From contig BAABWY010000004.1 in NCBI GenBank assembly GCA_040367435.1, positions 1 to 64,000 of the forward strand: a stretch of 64,000 nt of DNA, written 5' to 3'. A program made the position numbers and the translations under genes. This DNA comes from Hyphomicrobiales bacterium 4NK60-0047b (GTDB taxonomy: Bacteria; Pseudomonadota; Alphaproteobacteria; Rhizobiales; HXMU1428-3). The notes under the pieces are model-generated. The model made no database searches and was not told where the DNA came from. It saw only the letters and a program-made list of their open reading frames with translations. Below, piece by piece: positions 24,696 to 34,572 of this stretch (position 1 is its first letter; the number at the start of each line of letters is the position of its first letter).

Positions 24696-25524
24696 ATGAC
24701 TGAAACAACAACAAATAAATTGACCAGCGAAACGCTTTCCTCTTGGGGACATAAGCCAGGGAAAGAATTTGGCGCAGCGTTACGTGATGGAACAACAGCT
24801 CTTATCGAAGGTAAATCCTTGGTCGAAGTTCGTGCAATGTTGGAAAGCTATAAACCAGCACCAACAATCCCTCTTAGAGATAAGGGTGAGCTAGAGTTTT
24901 CTATAAACATTGAAGCATCATCTCCAGATGAAGAAGAAAACATCATCAAAGTTTCAGAAACAATGACTGAGCTTATGCGGACCCCGACTGTTGAAGCTGG
25001 GACTGTGATGCCAGACGCTTGTCCAGCTGGGCCACTTGGTACTATTCCAGTTGGCGGTGTGGTGGCGACAAAAAATGCCATTCACCCTGGGATGCATAGC
25101 GCTGATATTTGTTGCTCGGTTATGATGACAAACTTCGGTGAGGCGGAACCTAAATCTGTTTTAGATGCTGTAAATGAGGTTACTCATTTTGGTCGTGCGC
25201 GGTAAAGATGCAAAACATGTCTTGGGCTTTAGCCCACATGGCGCTGGGCGTAATTTTTCACGGGCTGAGCATCGCCGCCGTATGGGAAACATGACAGCTG
25301 AGGAAATGCTTGCCTTGGAAACTGAGGGGTTGGATGTCCGTTTCTTTGGCGGCAATATTGATCCGTCAGAATTGCCATCTGGTTATAAAAATGCTGAAGC
25401 TGTTGTTCGTCAAATAGAGAAATATGAGCTCGCTGAAATTGAGGATTATATTGATCCTTATGGGTGCATCATGGCCGGTGATCAGCCAAAGCCCTGGCTT
25501 AATAAAAAGAAAAAAAGAGGATGA
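24696..25524 (+). pseudogene. rtcB: RtcB RNA ligase gene with internal deletion and frameshift
   Basis: Two joined fragments. The first (24696-25205) holds the N-terminal part, with the metal-site Asp and Cys in HPGMHSADICCSVM, then stops at GRAR-TAA. In the second (reading in another frame to TGA at 25524) the text resumes with VVRGKDAKHVLGFSPHGAGR, which carries the guanylate-binding His of RtcB (HGAGR-x-x-SR). Compared with the family, roughly 200 residues between EVTHFG and VVRGKD are missing, including the central His/Asn metal and catalytic residues, and the join is out of frame near 25190-25200. RtcB seals 2',3'-cyclic phosphate RNA ends; this copy cannot. The start follows the RNA cluster closely. 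Confidence 0.88.
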
Positions 25525-25640
25525 TGAAAAAAGGAATTTCCTCTGGAGGTTCCTTTTTATTAGAGAGAGAAATTTCATGAAAGTGACCGTGCAGAATAAT
25601 ACAATATAAAATTACTCTGAAAAATAAGAAAGAAAACAAA

Positions 25641-26162
25641 ATGACAATTATAATGGTCGATGTTGAAAGCGACGGCCCGATACCTGGAGATTATTCTATG
25701 ATCTCTTTTGGTGCAGTGATCGTAGACCAAGATTTGGATAAAACATTTTATGGTCAACTTAAACCAATAAGTGAAAAATGGATACCCGAAGCACTTGCCG
25801 TCTCTGGCTTTAAACGGGATGAAACTCTAGAGTTTGATGAACCTAAAGTGGTGATGAAAAAATTCAGTAAATGGCTAAATGAAAACTGTAAAACACGTCC
25901 GCTTTTCTTTAGTGATAATAATGGTTTTGATTGGCAGTTCATTAATTGGTATTTCATCCGTTTCTTAGAGAAGAACCCGTTTGGGTTTAGCTCAACCAAT
26001 CTTGGCTCGTTATATAAGGGGTTAGTAAAAGATTCATTTAAAAATTTTAAACATCTGAGAAAAACAAAGCACACTCACAACCCTGTTGATGATGCGATGG
26101 GAAATACTGAAGCATTGCTGCATATGAAAAATGAAATGGGATTAAAAATTAGTTTAAAATGA
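25641..26162 (+). CDS. DEDDh-type 3'-5' exonuclease
   Basis: 173 residues: DVESDGP gives the first Asp and Glu, FSDNNGFDWQFINW the second Asp, and THNPVDDAMGNTEALLHM the His and last Asp of a DnaQ-like exonuclease. The protein is short, a stand-alone domain, and fits the small bacterial exoribonuclease group. Its place just after rtcB suggests a part in the same RNA repair or turnover locus: trimming RNA ends. Unlike rsr and rtcB it looks intact. A DNA-directed role cannot be excluded. Confidence 0.75.
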   Translation: MTIIMVDVESDGPIPGDYSMISFGAVIVDQDLDKTFYGQLKPISEKWIPEALAVSGFKRDETLEFDEPKVVMKKFSKWLNENCKTRPLFFSDNNGFDWQFINWYFIRFLEKNPFGFSSTNLGSLYKGLVKDSFKNFKHLRKTKHTHNPVDDAMGNTEALLHMKNEMGLKISLK

Positions 26163-26196
26163 AGAACTATTCATTGTGACTGCTTTGATGAAAACT

Positions 26197-27744
26197 TTAG
26201 GCTTCATGCAATGAATGTTCTGTATGTTTTTCATTGTTGACTGTTTGCTGCTTTTTTTCTTCTTTGCTTGGTGAATTGAGCTTAAGTTCATCTACAATTT
26301 CGCAGAGGACCTTGATTGCTTTTGAGATATCTTCCGAGGGCACAGATGAATAGCCAAGAAGGATAATGTTATCGGCTGAACTATTGTTTAAGTCTATTGC
26401 TGCTCCGCTTTTTAGTGAATAAATGCCGATATTTTTGTTTCTTGCTTTCATCTGAATTTCTGTGGCTGTTGGAAAGCCATCTGGTAATTGCCAGACAAGA
26501 TGTAAACCGCAATCAAATCCTCTTATTGAGGTTTCTGGGAAATGTTTTTCAATGGATGAAATCAAGCGGTCTCTTCGTCTTTTATAAAGTTTGCGCACAC
26601 GACGTAAATGTCGGTCAAACTCGCCCATCTCTAAAAATTTTGATAGCACAACTTGCTCGAGCCAGGGTTGTCCGTTGTTCATAAATGCTTTTGTCTGTCT
26701 TGCTTGTGCATTGAAGGGTTTGGGGGCTACTGTGTATCCAAGGCGAAGACCGGCTCCAAGTGATTTAGAAAAAGTGCCAAGATAAAAAACGCGTTGACTG
26801 TTATCAAGCCCTGAGAGAGATGTTAGGGGTGGTCCGTCATAGCGAAAGTCACCGTCATAATCATCTTCAATAATATAACTATCTGTTGCTTCTGCCCACT
26901 TTAAGATTTGTTTTCGTCGTTCAAGAGATAGTGTTGCCCCTGTTGGAAACTGATGTGAGGGCGTGACGAAGACTATGCTGGAATGGTCCGTTGGAAGTTG
27001 ATCTACTATCATGCCGTTTTCATCAACGGGTATTGGGATAACTTCAATGCCCAGGCTTTGAAATAAAAAGACGGCACCTTGATAACAAGGGTTTTCAACG
27101 TAAACTTTTTTGTAATTATTTTGTAAAAGACGATAAACCAAATTCAAACCATCTTGTGAACCACTGGTGATTATGACTTGTTCTGCATCGACTTCAATTC
27201 CTCGTGATCGCGCTAAATGTTCAGCTATTGCTTTGCGTAACACTAGTAACCCTGCCGGGTCACTGTAATCTGCTATATAGAGGCCGGATGAATTTAGAGT
27301 TTGAACGAGTAGTTTTTTCCATATTTGCAAAGGGAATGAATCAGGGGCAGACCTGCCAACCCAAAAATCGATTTCAGGGCGGCTAGAGGCTCCATCGCCT
27401 CCAGGTGAGCCTGCAAAGCAAAGTACAGGTTCAGGATCAACATTATCACTTGTAGAATTTTTCTTTTGATCGTTAGAAACACCTATCAAATCATCGGGCA
27501 ATATTTTGCTAACAAATGTACCTGCTGTACCGCGAGATTCGATATATCCTTCAGATATTAAGGTCTCATAGCCAAAAATGACAGTGTTGCGAGCAATACA
27601 TAATTCTTCCGCTAATACTCTACTAGAGGGTAAAAGTGCGCCTAAAGGTATTTTTCCAGAAACTATTAAACTTCTAATTTGGATGAAAATCTGAGTGTTT
27701 AGAGGTTCTTCGAGATTAGCATCAAGGGACAAATTTAATTTCAA
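26197..27744 (-). CDS. MocR/PdxR-type transcriptional regulator
   Basis: 515 residues. The N-terminal GntR winged helix (FIQIRSLIVSGKIPLGALLP) is followed by a class I aminotransferase domain with ITSGSQDGLNLVYRLL, EDDYDGDFRYDGPP and GTFSKSLGAGLRLGY, whose Lys should bind PLP. MocR regulators sense PLP-amine adducts and typically control a divergent gene. The molybdopterin oxidoreductase gene starts 250 bp away in the opposite direction and could be its target. The last 30 residues are a charged tail. Confidence 0.9.
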   Translation of the reverse strand: MKLNLSLDANLEEPLNTQIFIQIRSLIVSGKIPLGALLPSSRVLAEELCIARNTVIFGYETLISEGYIESRGTAGTFVSKILPDDLIGVSNDQKKNSTSDNVDPEPVLCFAGSPGGDGASSRPEIDFWVGRSAPDSFPLQIWKKLLVQTLNSSGLYIADYSDPAGLLVLRKAIAEHLARSRGIEVDAEQVIITSGSQDGLNLVYRLLQNNYKKVYVENPCYQGAVFLFQSLGIEVIPIPVDENGMIVDQLPTDHSSIVFVTPSHQFPTGATLSLERRKQILKWAEATDSYIIEDDYDGDFRYDGPPLTSLSGLDNSQRVFYLGTFSKSLGAGLRLGYTVAPKPFNAQARQTKAFMNNGQPWLEQVVLSKFLEMGEFDRHLRRVRKLYKRRRDRLISSIEKHFPETSIRGFDCGLHLVWQLPDGFPTATEIQMKARNKNIGIYSLKSGAAIDLNNSSADNIILLGYSSVPSEDISKAIKVLCEIVDELKLNSPSKEEKKQQTVNNEKHTEHSLHEA

Positions 27745-27996
27745 TCTATACTCCTGGATAAATGCTTTGAACTTATTTAGAAATTAGAACTCACATAATG
27801 AGTTTAACATGCATCTCATTAATCTTCGAATCTCTTAATTCATAAAAAGAATACCTTAATTCAAATGAGAATTGGATCCCCCAAATAGACCAACATTGGA
27901 CCTTTTAAGCTGCACTGTAATAGGATTACCATTGGGGAAAAGTTACTGCTTTATAAAAATGCTGTCTAATCAAAATGCTGTGGGAGGAACTGCTTT

Positions 27997-30123
27997 ATGA
28001 ATGAGCTAACCAAGAAAACTGAATTTTTTGGAGGTTGTCCGCATGATTGCCCCGATACTTGCTCAATGATTTTTAACGTTGAAGATGGTGTTGTGAAGGG
28101 CGTGCGAGGAAATCCGGATCATCCCATGACCCGTGGTGGCTTGTGTGTAAAGCTTAAAGATTATGAAAAACGTCATTATCATCCAGACCGTGTGCTTTAT
28201 CCAATGCGCCGCACTGGTCCTAAGGGCTCAAAACAATTTGAGCGGATTAGTTGGGATGATGCCCTTGAAGAAATTGTTACTCGTTGGAAAACAATAATAG
28301 ATGAGCATGGGCCTCAGGCTATCATCCCATACAGCTACCTTGGACACCAAGGGCTTGTGCATGGTTTGAATGGCGGAGATGCTTTCTTTAATCGCTTAGG
28401 TGCTACTGTGTGTGAGCGCACTTTTTGCGGCGAGGGTTCTTGTACGGCATGGTTACTAACAGTTGGGCCGACTGCTGGTGTTGATCCGGAAAGTTATATC
28501 CATTCAAAATATATTGTTATCTGGGCTTGTAATTCAGTGAGTACCAATTTGCATCATTGGGCTATCGTCAAAGAAGCGCAACGTAGTGGTGCCAAAGTCG
28601 TAGTGATTGATTCATATGCTTCAAGAACCGCTAAGGAAGCGGATTGGCATATTTGCCCAAAACCTGGAACTGATGGCGCCTTGGCAATGGCGGTTATTAA
28701 TTCAATCATTGATCAAGACCTCGTTGATGAGGATTATGTTGAAAATTATACATCAGGATTTGATGCTCTTAAAGACAGGGCTGCAGAGCGGACGCCGGAA
28801 TGGGCTTCTGAAATTACAGGTGTTCCTGCAGATGATATTCGTAAGCTCGCACGTGAGTTAGCGACGGAGCAACCAGCTGCGATCCGTATTGGTGTTGCGC
28901 TTGAGCGTCATCACGGCGGCGGGCAAACCATTCGTGCTGTTAGTTCTATTCCTGCACTTACTGGTGCATGGCGGCATGTTGGTGGAGGGATCACTCAGTT
29001 TCCTGTTTGGGAACATCCGTACAAATTTGATGTGATCTGTCGTCCTGACTTAATTCCTGAAGGAACACAAGTCGTGAACAACCTTCAGATTGGCCGCGCG
29101 CTTCTTGGTGAACTTGATTTGAAAGTTCCTATTAAGTCTATGATGTGTTGGAATTCTAACCCGGTTACACAAGCTCCTGAGACAGACAAAATTGTTGAAG
29201 GTCTTAAGAATGAGGATTTGTTCTTAGTTTCAGCGGAGCACTTTATTTCGGATACGGCTTCATATGCTGACATTGTTTTACCTGCTTCAATGGGCGCTGA
29301 GATGGAAGACATGATCTTATCCTGGGGGCACTTATATCTAACATATAATGCCAAGTCTGCCGACTCGCCTGGGGAAGCTATTCCTAATAATGAAATTTTC
29401 AGACGCCTTGCAGCTAAGCTCGGGTTTGAGGAAGATAACTTTAAATGGTCAGATTCTGAGTGCCTTGAAAATTATGTTGATTGGGAGTCGCCGGCTTGTG
29501 AAGGCATTGATCTTGAGTATATGCGCAAGAATGGCTTTGCTCGTTTAACAGTTGGAACGAAAGATGACCGAGCACCGCACAAGGAAGGTAATTTTCCGAC
29601 AGAGTCTGGCAAGTGTATGTTTGAAGTACCTGGAGCCGCCAATTTTGTGGCTGGGCCATTTAGACAAATGTATGATGATTTTCAACCTGGTGAACCATTG
29701 GACCCGTTACCGGATTATACGGCTCCTCGTGAATCACCTGCTAGCAATCCGCTGTTGGCTGAGAAATTTCCGCTTAATATCATCTCGCCAAAAAGCCATG
29801 GCTTTTTAAATTCATGTTACGCGAACATGGAGCATAAAATTAAAGGGCAGGGTGAGCAATTTGTTTTAATTAGTGCTGTTGATGCGGAAACTCGAAACAT
29901 TGCTGAAGGTGATCGCGTTCAGGTTTCAAATCAACGGGGTGCTTTTAAAGGGGTTGCTCGCGTGACCGAAGATGTTAACCCAGGAGTTGTTGTTGCTACT
30001 CTTGGATATTGGCGCCAACTCAACACAGGGACTGTAAATTCCATTAGTTCTGCTGAATTTACGGATATGGGGCATGCCCCGTCCTTTTCGGACAATCTTG
30101 TTGAAGTGACACGCAGTAATTAA
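27997..30123 (+). CDS. Molybdopterin oxidoreductase (DMSO reductase family)
   Basis: 708 residues. The N-terminal [4Fe-4S] motif is C-x3-C-x3-C in CPHDCPDTC, closed by the later LCVKLKDYEKR Cys. Other family segments include FERISWDDALEEIV, GEGSCTAWLLTVGPTAGVDP, VIWACNSVSTNLHHWA and the C-terminal molybdopterin-dinucleotide domain (NIISPKSHGFLNSCYANME, WRQLNTGTVNSI). No Tat signal, so it is cytosolic. It is followed by ferredoxin and ferredoxin reductase genes, a natural electron chain, and by a DUF2478 gene. Substrate is unknown; acetylene-hydratase-like and other BisC-type enzymes are possible. Confidence 0.85.
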   Translation: MNELTKKTEFFGGCPHDCPDTCSMIFNVEDGVVKGVRGNPDHPMTRGGLCVKLKDYEKRHYHPDRVLYPMRRTGPKGSKQFERISWDDALEEIVTRWKTIIDEHGPQAIIPYSYLGHQGLVHGLNGGDAFFNRLGATVCERTFCGEGSCTAWLLTVGPTAGVDPESYIHSKYIVIWACNSVSTNLHHWAIVKEAQRSGAKVVVIDSYASRTAKEADWHICPKPGTDGALAMAVINSIIDQDLVDEDYVENYTSGFDALKDRAAERTPEWASEITGVPADDIRKLARELATEQPAAIRIGVALERHHGGGQTIRAVSSIPALTGAWRHVGGGITQFPVWEHPYKFDVICRPDLIPEGTQVVNNLQIGRALLGELDLKVPIKSMMCWNSNPVTQAPETDKIVEGLKNEDLFLVSAEHFISDTASYADIVLPASMGAEMEDMILSWGHLYLTYNAKSADSPGEAIPNNEIFRRLAAKLGFEEDNFKWSDSECLENYVDWESPACEGIDLEYMRKNGFARLTVGTKDDRAPHKEGNFPTESGKCMFEVPGAANFVAGPFRQMYDDFQPGEPLDPLPDYTAPRESPASNPLLAEKFPLNIISPKSHGFLNSCYANMEHKIKGQGEQFVLISAVDAETRNIAEGDRVQVSNQRGAFKGVARVTEDVNPGVVVATLGYWRQLNTGTVNSISSAEFTDMGHAPSFSDNLVEVTRSN

Positions 30124-30144
30124 CCGTTTCTTTAAACAAACCAT

Positions 30145-30195
30145 TTTTTTGAATTGAGCTCGTTTTAACTTTCTTTGCTTGCTCAATTCAAAAAA
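30145..30195 (+). terminator. Long hairpin between molybdopterin oxidoreductase and ferredoxin genes
   Basis: Perfect 15-bp arms (TTTTTTGAATTGAGC / GCTCAATTCAAAAAA) around a 21-nt pyrimidine-rich loop. It may attenuate rather than end transcription, since ferredoxin and reductase follow on the same strand. Confidence 0.55.
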
Positions 30196-30277
30196 GGACT
30201 TTTCAACTTGCCCTAAGTTAGCTCTTAGGCGAACTCAGTTTTCTAGTGCCTAATTGGCAAAAAGGGAAATCATTATA

Positions 30278-30583
30278 ATGCCTCATATTGTTACTGAGAA
30301 CTGCCAGTCATGTCGATTTACGGACTGTGTTTCTCATTGTCCAGTTGAATGTTTTCATGAAGATGATGAACGTCTTTATATCAACCCGGATGTTTGTGTC
30401 GATTGCGGTGCTTGTATTCCGGCTTGTCCGGTCCAAGCTATTTACGATGTCGTTGATATGCCGGAAGACAAAAATCCCTGGATTAAGGTCAATGCTGAAC
30501 GTTCTAAAAACCTGCCAGTGATTATGAGTAAGCAAGACCAGCTTCCAACTGCCGAAGCGCGTCGCAGGGAACTTGGGCTTTAA
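30278..30583 (+). CDS. 7Fe/8Fe ferredoxin (FdxA-like)
   Basis: 101 residues from ATG 30278, with AAAAAGGGA as ribosome site; an upstream TTG is less likely. Two cysteine clusters are visible: CQSCRFTDCVSHCP and CVDCGACIPACP, with spacing of FdxA-type dicluster ferredoxins. It should carry electrons between the reductase encoded next and the molybdopterin oxidoreductase. Confidence 0.88.
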   Translation: MPHIVTENCQSCRFTDCVSHCPVECFHEDDERLYINPDVCVDCGACIPACPVQAIYDVVDMPEDKNPWIKVNAERSKNLPVIMSKQDQLPTAEARRRELGL

Positions 30584-30619
30584 AGTTTTTGTAACCGAAA
30601 TATATAAAGAGAGACTGTC

Positions 30620-31990
30620 GTGGTTAAAATTCATATAGCAATAGTTGGGAGTGGTCCAAGTGGGTTTTATGCAGCTGAAGCTCTGCTAAGATCTGATCTT
30701 AACTTTGAAGTTAATATGATAGAAAAACTGCCCACTCCATTTGGCCTTGTCCGAAGTGGTGTAGCACCTGATCATCCTAAGCTAAAGCAAACAATCTTGG
30801 TTTATGATCGTATTCTGAAACAAGATGGGATGAACTTTTTTGGCAATGTGACAGTTGATGAGGATATCTCAGTTGAAGACTTATTGAAGACCCATCATGG
30901 AGTGATTATGGCTTGCGGTGCCCCGCTTGATAATAAGTTAAATATTGCTGGTGAGAATTTACAAGGAAGTCATGCGGCGACTGCGTTTGTTGGTTGGTAT
31001 AATGGTCACCCTGAATATCGTGATGAGCAATTTAATTTTAAGCAAAAGACAGCCATAGTTATTGGACATGGAAATGTAGCAGCTGATGTTTGCCGAATTC
31101 TTTCTAAACCGGTTAGTGAGCTGAAGAAGAGTGATATTGCCGAACATGCTCTTGATGCGCTTGCTGAAAGTCAAATTAGGGAAATTCATGTTATTGGACG
31201 CCGTGGACCTGTGCAGGCTAAGTTTTCTCCTAAGGAGTTGCTGGAATTAGCTGATATTCCAAATATCACAACTGAGGTTGACGCAAATGATTGTGAGATT
31301 GGAGAGCAGTGTAAAGTTGAGTTAAGTGATCCAAAGAATATTTCCAGAGGAAAGAACTTAGAACTCTTTCAATCTTTTCCAGAATTACAAACATCACCTG
31401 AACTCCCACCACATCAGCTACGCAAAATAAAATTTCGTTTTTATCTCACGCCACAAAAATTTCATGGAACCGAAACGGTTGAAGGAATGTCATTTCTTAA
31501 AAATCAACTGGGTGGTCAGGCATTTTCGCAAACTGTAATTTCAACAGGGGAAACAGAACACATTTCTTGTGGACTTGTATTTCGTAGCATTGGCTATAGG
31601 GGAGTACCTTTTAAAGATATTCCGTTCAACGATGATCAAGGTAAAATTCCAAATAAAGAGGGGCGGGTTATAAAAAATGGAAAAGCTATGCCGGGGGTTT
31701 ATGTCACGGGATGGCAAAAGAGAGGGCCTTCAGGAATTATAGGTACGAACCGTGCTGACAGTATTGAAACTGTAGACTGTTTACTTGCGGATATAGCTAG
31801 TGTTGAGAAAACACCCAAGTCTGGCTCAGATGGCTTAACGGCTATACTTAAGAAGCGGCAAGTTCAAATTGTTGGGCTTGATGATTGGCTGAAAATTGAT
31901 ACCTCAGAAATAGCCCGCGGCAAGAAATTTGGTAAGCCTCGGGAAAAGTTTACTCGAGTTGATGAGATGCTTGATGTGCTGTCCGTATAG
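30620..31990 (+). CDS. Ferredoxin/adrenodoxin-NADP+ reductase (FAD)
   Basis: 456 residues, GTG start. The FAD motif is IVGSGPSGFYAAEALL, the NADP motif VIGHGNVAADVCRIL, with HVIGRRGPVQAKFSPKEL and the C-terminal GWQKRGPSGIIGTNRADS typical of mammalian-like adrenodoxin reductase (FprA). It passes electrons from NADPH to the ferredoxin encoded just upstream (36 bp gap). The gene set oxidoreductase-ferredoxin-reductase reads as one functional unit. Confidence 0.9.
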   Translation: MVKIHIAIVGSGPSGFYAAEALLRSDLNFEVNMIEKLPTPFGLVRSGVAPDHPKLKQTILVYDRILKQDGMNFFGNVTVDEDISVEDLLKTHHGVIMACGAPLDNKLNIAGENLQGSHAATAFVGWYNGHPEYRDEQFNFKQKTAIVIGHGNVAADVCRILSKPVSELKKSDIAEHALDALAESQIREIHVIGRRGPVQAKFSPKELLELADIPNITTEVDANDCEIGEQCKVELSDPKNISRGKNLELFQSFPELQTSPELPPHQLRKIKFRFYLTPQKFHGTETVEGMSFLKNQLGGQAFSQTVISTGETEHISCGLVFRSIGYRGVPFKDIPFNDDQGKIPNKEGRVIKNGKAMPGVYVTGWQKRGPSGIIGTNRADSIETVDCLLADIASVEKTPKSGSDGLTAILKKRQVQIVGLDDWLKIDTSEIARGKKFGKPREKFTRVDEMLDVLSV

Positions 31991-32063
31991 AAATTGAAAG
32001 AGCTATGATGATCATTTGATAGTGACTTGATTGTCTGACTGTAAAAATTATAGGTGACCAGTA

Positions 32064-32624
32064 ATGCAACGAAAACAAGCGAAAAAACGAAAGTTATTAG
32101 CAGCAATAGAATATCAAAAAGATTTCGATATTGATGTTTTATTAGATACTGTTGCGTTGAATTTAAAGGCAAGGGGTAACTATCTTGCGGGCTACACTCA
32201 GTATGAAGTTAAAGATCCTAAAGGCCGTTGTCCGGTTATGAAACTTCGTAATTTAAAAACGGATGAGACGATTAGGATCTCTCAAGCTATGGGACTGGAA
32301 TCTCGAGGATGCCGTATGGATGCGGGTGCACTTGCGGATGTTTCCGGGAAGCTTGTGAATGAGTTAGAGCCTAAGATCCAACTCTTGATCATCAATCGTT
32401 TTGGAAAAGCGGAAACTGAAGGGCATGGCTTTCGCAATGTGATTGAAGAAGCGTTTGCGATGGAGATCCCGATTTTGACCACAGTACGAGCGCCTTATGT
32501 TGAGGGTTGGTATAGTTTTTGTGGTGAACTCGGTGAGACTTTGCCAACCATGCCGTACGATATTTTAAGTTGGTTTGATGAAATTAATTTAGAAGAAAAT
32601 ACTTTAGCAACAATAGAATTATAA
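32064..32624 (+). CDS. DUF2478 protein (P-loop-like, molybdenum-linked)
   Basis: 186 residues. It looks like DUF2478: MQRKQAKKRK then DIDVLLDTVALNLKARGNYL, SRGCRMDAGALADVSGKLV, LIINRFGKAETEGHGFRNVI, and a C-terminal AMEIPILTTVRAPYVEGWYS. This family tends to lie near molybdenum transport or molybdoenzyme genes, which matches its location after the molybdopterin oxidoreductase set. Function is unproven; a nucleotide-binding or cofactor-insertion role is speculative. GKAETEGHGF may bind nucleotide in place of a classical Walker A. Confidence 0.7.
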   Translation: MQRKQAKKRKLLAAIEYQKDFDIDVLLDTVALNLKARGNYLAGYTQYEVKDPKGRCPVMKLRNLKTDETIRISQAMGLESRGCRMDAGALADVSGKLVNELEPKIQLLIINRFGKAETEGHGFRNVIEEAFAMEIPILTTVRAPYVEGWYSFCGELGETLPTMPYDILSWFDEINLEENTLATIEL

Positions 32625-32667
32625 TTTTAACCCCCCACTCATTTTTTAGCCTTAAAGGAAAATCAAA

Positions 32668-33042
32668 ATGGCCAATGAAGTTCAAAATTCAGAAGATATC
32701 GAAATGATTAAAAAAACTGTTCAGCATTATATTAATGGAGCAATCTCGGGAAGTGGTGCTGAAATGAAACCAGCTTTTCACGATGAAGCAACTATTTATG
32801 GATATATTGGAGAAGATCTTTTTGCTGGTCCAATCCAAAAACTCTTCGATTGGAATGATGAAAATGGCGCAGCAACGGATCTTCAATCTAACATTTCAAA
32901 AATAGATTTAGTCGGCACTACGGCGCAAGTCAAACTTGATCTTGATAACTGGACCGGTCATAAGTTTACAGATTATTTTAACCTGCTGAAAACAGATGGA
33001 TCATGGAAGATTATGAATAAGGTCTTTCATCTTCACGCTTAA
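32668..33042 (+). CDS. SnoaL/NTF2-like putative lumazine-binding protein
   Basis: 124 residues of an NTF2-like fold: VQHYINGAISGSGAEMKPAF near the start, then TIYGYIGEDLFAGPIQKLF, and DLDNWTGHKFTDYFNLLKTD with WKIMNKVFHLHA at the end, as in PF12893-type lumazine-binding-like proteins. It is small and cytosolic. Its role here is unknown; it follows the DUF2478 gene by 43 bp and may belong to the same transcript. Confidence 0.7.
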   Translation: MANEVQNSEDIEMIKKTVQHYINGAISGSGAEMKPAFHDEATIYGYIGEDLFAGPIQKLFDWNDENGAATDLQSNISKIDLVGTTAQVKLDLDNWTGHKFTDYFNLLKTDGSWKIMNKVFHLHA

Positions 33043-33046
33043 TTTT

Positions 33047-33190
33047 ATGCAAGTGCTGCAAATGGTTGAAGGTGTTTCTGAGCCTTGGATGCCCCGCATT
33101 GAAGCGATGACAATGTCACGCTTTGATGATGTGCGACGTGTGGCGGCTGAAATGTTAGTCAAACAAGAGGATAGCCCAAAGGAATTTTGA
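33047..33190 (+). pseudogene. Short C-terminal gene fragment next to IS element
   Basis: A 47-codon frame (opening MQVLQMVEGVSEPWMPRIEA, ending KQEDSPKEF) with TGA at 33188, 35 bp left of the IS terminal repeat. The composition is protein-like, yet there is no ribosome site, and it looks like the tail of a longer lost gene. Family not recognised. Confidence 0.35.
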
Positions 33191-33299
33191 GCCATAATGA
33201 GTGATGTTTAATGCCTGAAAATATCTGTCCGTCATCAAATAAAATGGGACTGATTAGAGCCTAATTTATGAAAGTTTTTAGCTCATCTGTTGGTTAATG

Positions 33300-34315
33300 T
33301 TAAGCAGCCGCATTGCGATGTTGCAAGCGTATTGTTTCAATGGTTTTCAGTTTAATCCTTTCCCTTTTTTGTAAAATTGATTGTGCTCGTCCAAAATAGA
33401 CATCAGAGGGTGTAAGGTTATTCAGACTCTCGTGGTATCTGTGATGGTTGTAGTGGTCGACAAACTTTCCAATTTGAGCCTTCAGACCCCCTGGCAAAAA
33501 GTAGTTTTCATGCAGAATATGGTTCTTCAAAGTTTGATGCCAGCGTTCGATCTTTCCTTGAGTTTGTGGATGATAAGGAGCGCCTCGCACATGATCCATT
33601 TTCTTATCTGAGAGCCATTCAGCGAGTTCACCAGAGACATATGAAGCCTCGTTATCCGAGAGCAAACGGGGTTTGTGAAGAGCATGGATTTGATCACACC
33701 GAGATGTCTGCAGTGCTAACTCTAATGTATCTGTCACATCACTTGTCTTCATGGTGGTACAAAGTTTCCAGGCGATAATGTAACGTGAAAAGTCATCAAG
33801 GATTGTGCTTAGATAGAACCACCCCCAGCCCAAAACTTTCGATAAATAAAAAACGCGGTTGCTGGTGGGCATCCGAAGCGTCACTAAAAAATCTGCCATA
33901 TTTGGTTTATAGCTGTGGTTTTATCTTTGAACTCATTGGCGGCTTTGATGACCACAAAATATAGACTTGTAATGAGATCCTGAGCCTTCAAAAGTCGATA
34001 AACAGACGCTTCAGATACAAAATAACGTCGTGTATCAGTGAACCTTACCGCCAGCTCTCGTGGTGAGAGCTGAGGTTCTTCTAATGCTAGGTCAATGATC
34101 TGGCCTCTAAGGTTATCAGGAATACGGTTCCAAATATGTCTTGGCTTTGGCGACTGATCATCAAGTGCCTCGATACCGCCATCCTGATATTTATCATACC
34201 AACGATAGAAGGTGGTACTTGGAATGCCAAGCTTATCTAGGGTTTGTTTGGCTGACAGATGTGATTTTTCAACCAGACGGATGATCTCAAGCTTCTCAGA
34301 TGCAGGGTACCTCAT
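33300..34315 (-). pseudogene. IS3 OrfB transposase, frameshifted
   Basis: Two frames. The first (33884-34315, 143 aa) is the N-terminal helix-turn-helix part, with SEKLEIIRLVEKSHLSAKQT and ITSLYFVVIKAANEFKDKT. The second (33300-33899, 199 aa) holds the DDE integrase core: LDDFSRYIIAWKL, LLSDNEASYVSGELAEWL and QGKIERWHQTLKNHI give the D, D and E. The frames are offset near 33884-33899, and the sequence around PTSNRVFYLSKVLGWGW carries extra residues compared with the family. The transposase is unlikely to be active. Confidence 0.8.
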
Positions 34316-34572
34316 TCGATATCCTCCCCATCCCCGATCATGCTTTTTTTGAGGAGACGCAACTCAAGAACTTGCTCGGCAACGACTTCTTTGAGATCTT
34401 TGGCTTCCTGGCGACAAAGTTCAGCGATGCTGTCCTCACCTCTAAGGCCCGCTAAGACAAACCGGATTTTATCTTCTGATGAATAACGCTTGCGTGTTTT
34501 GCGGCGTATGTCTTTAACACTACGCTCTGCAGCATTCTGATGGCGTGTTGGTCTATCTCTCATCTTCCACAC
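34312..34572 (-). pseudogene. IS3 OrfA with internal deletion
   Basis: 86 residues. The start (RRKTRKRYSSEDKIRFVLAG and ESIAELCR-like) matches IS3 OrfA and the end matches the leucine-zipper region (KDLKEVVAEQVLELRLLKKS), but about 45 residues including the second half of the helix-turn-helix are absent. The join is at CRQEAKDLKE, where CR-x-E and LR-x-E repeats may have recombined. The 3' end overlaps the next frame by 4 bp as in frameshifting IS3 elements. Confidence 0.7.
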
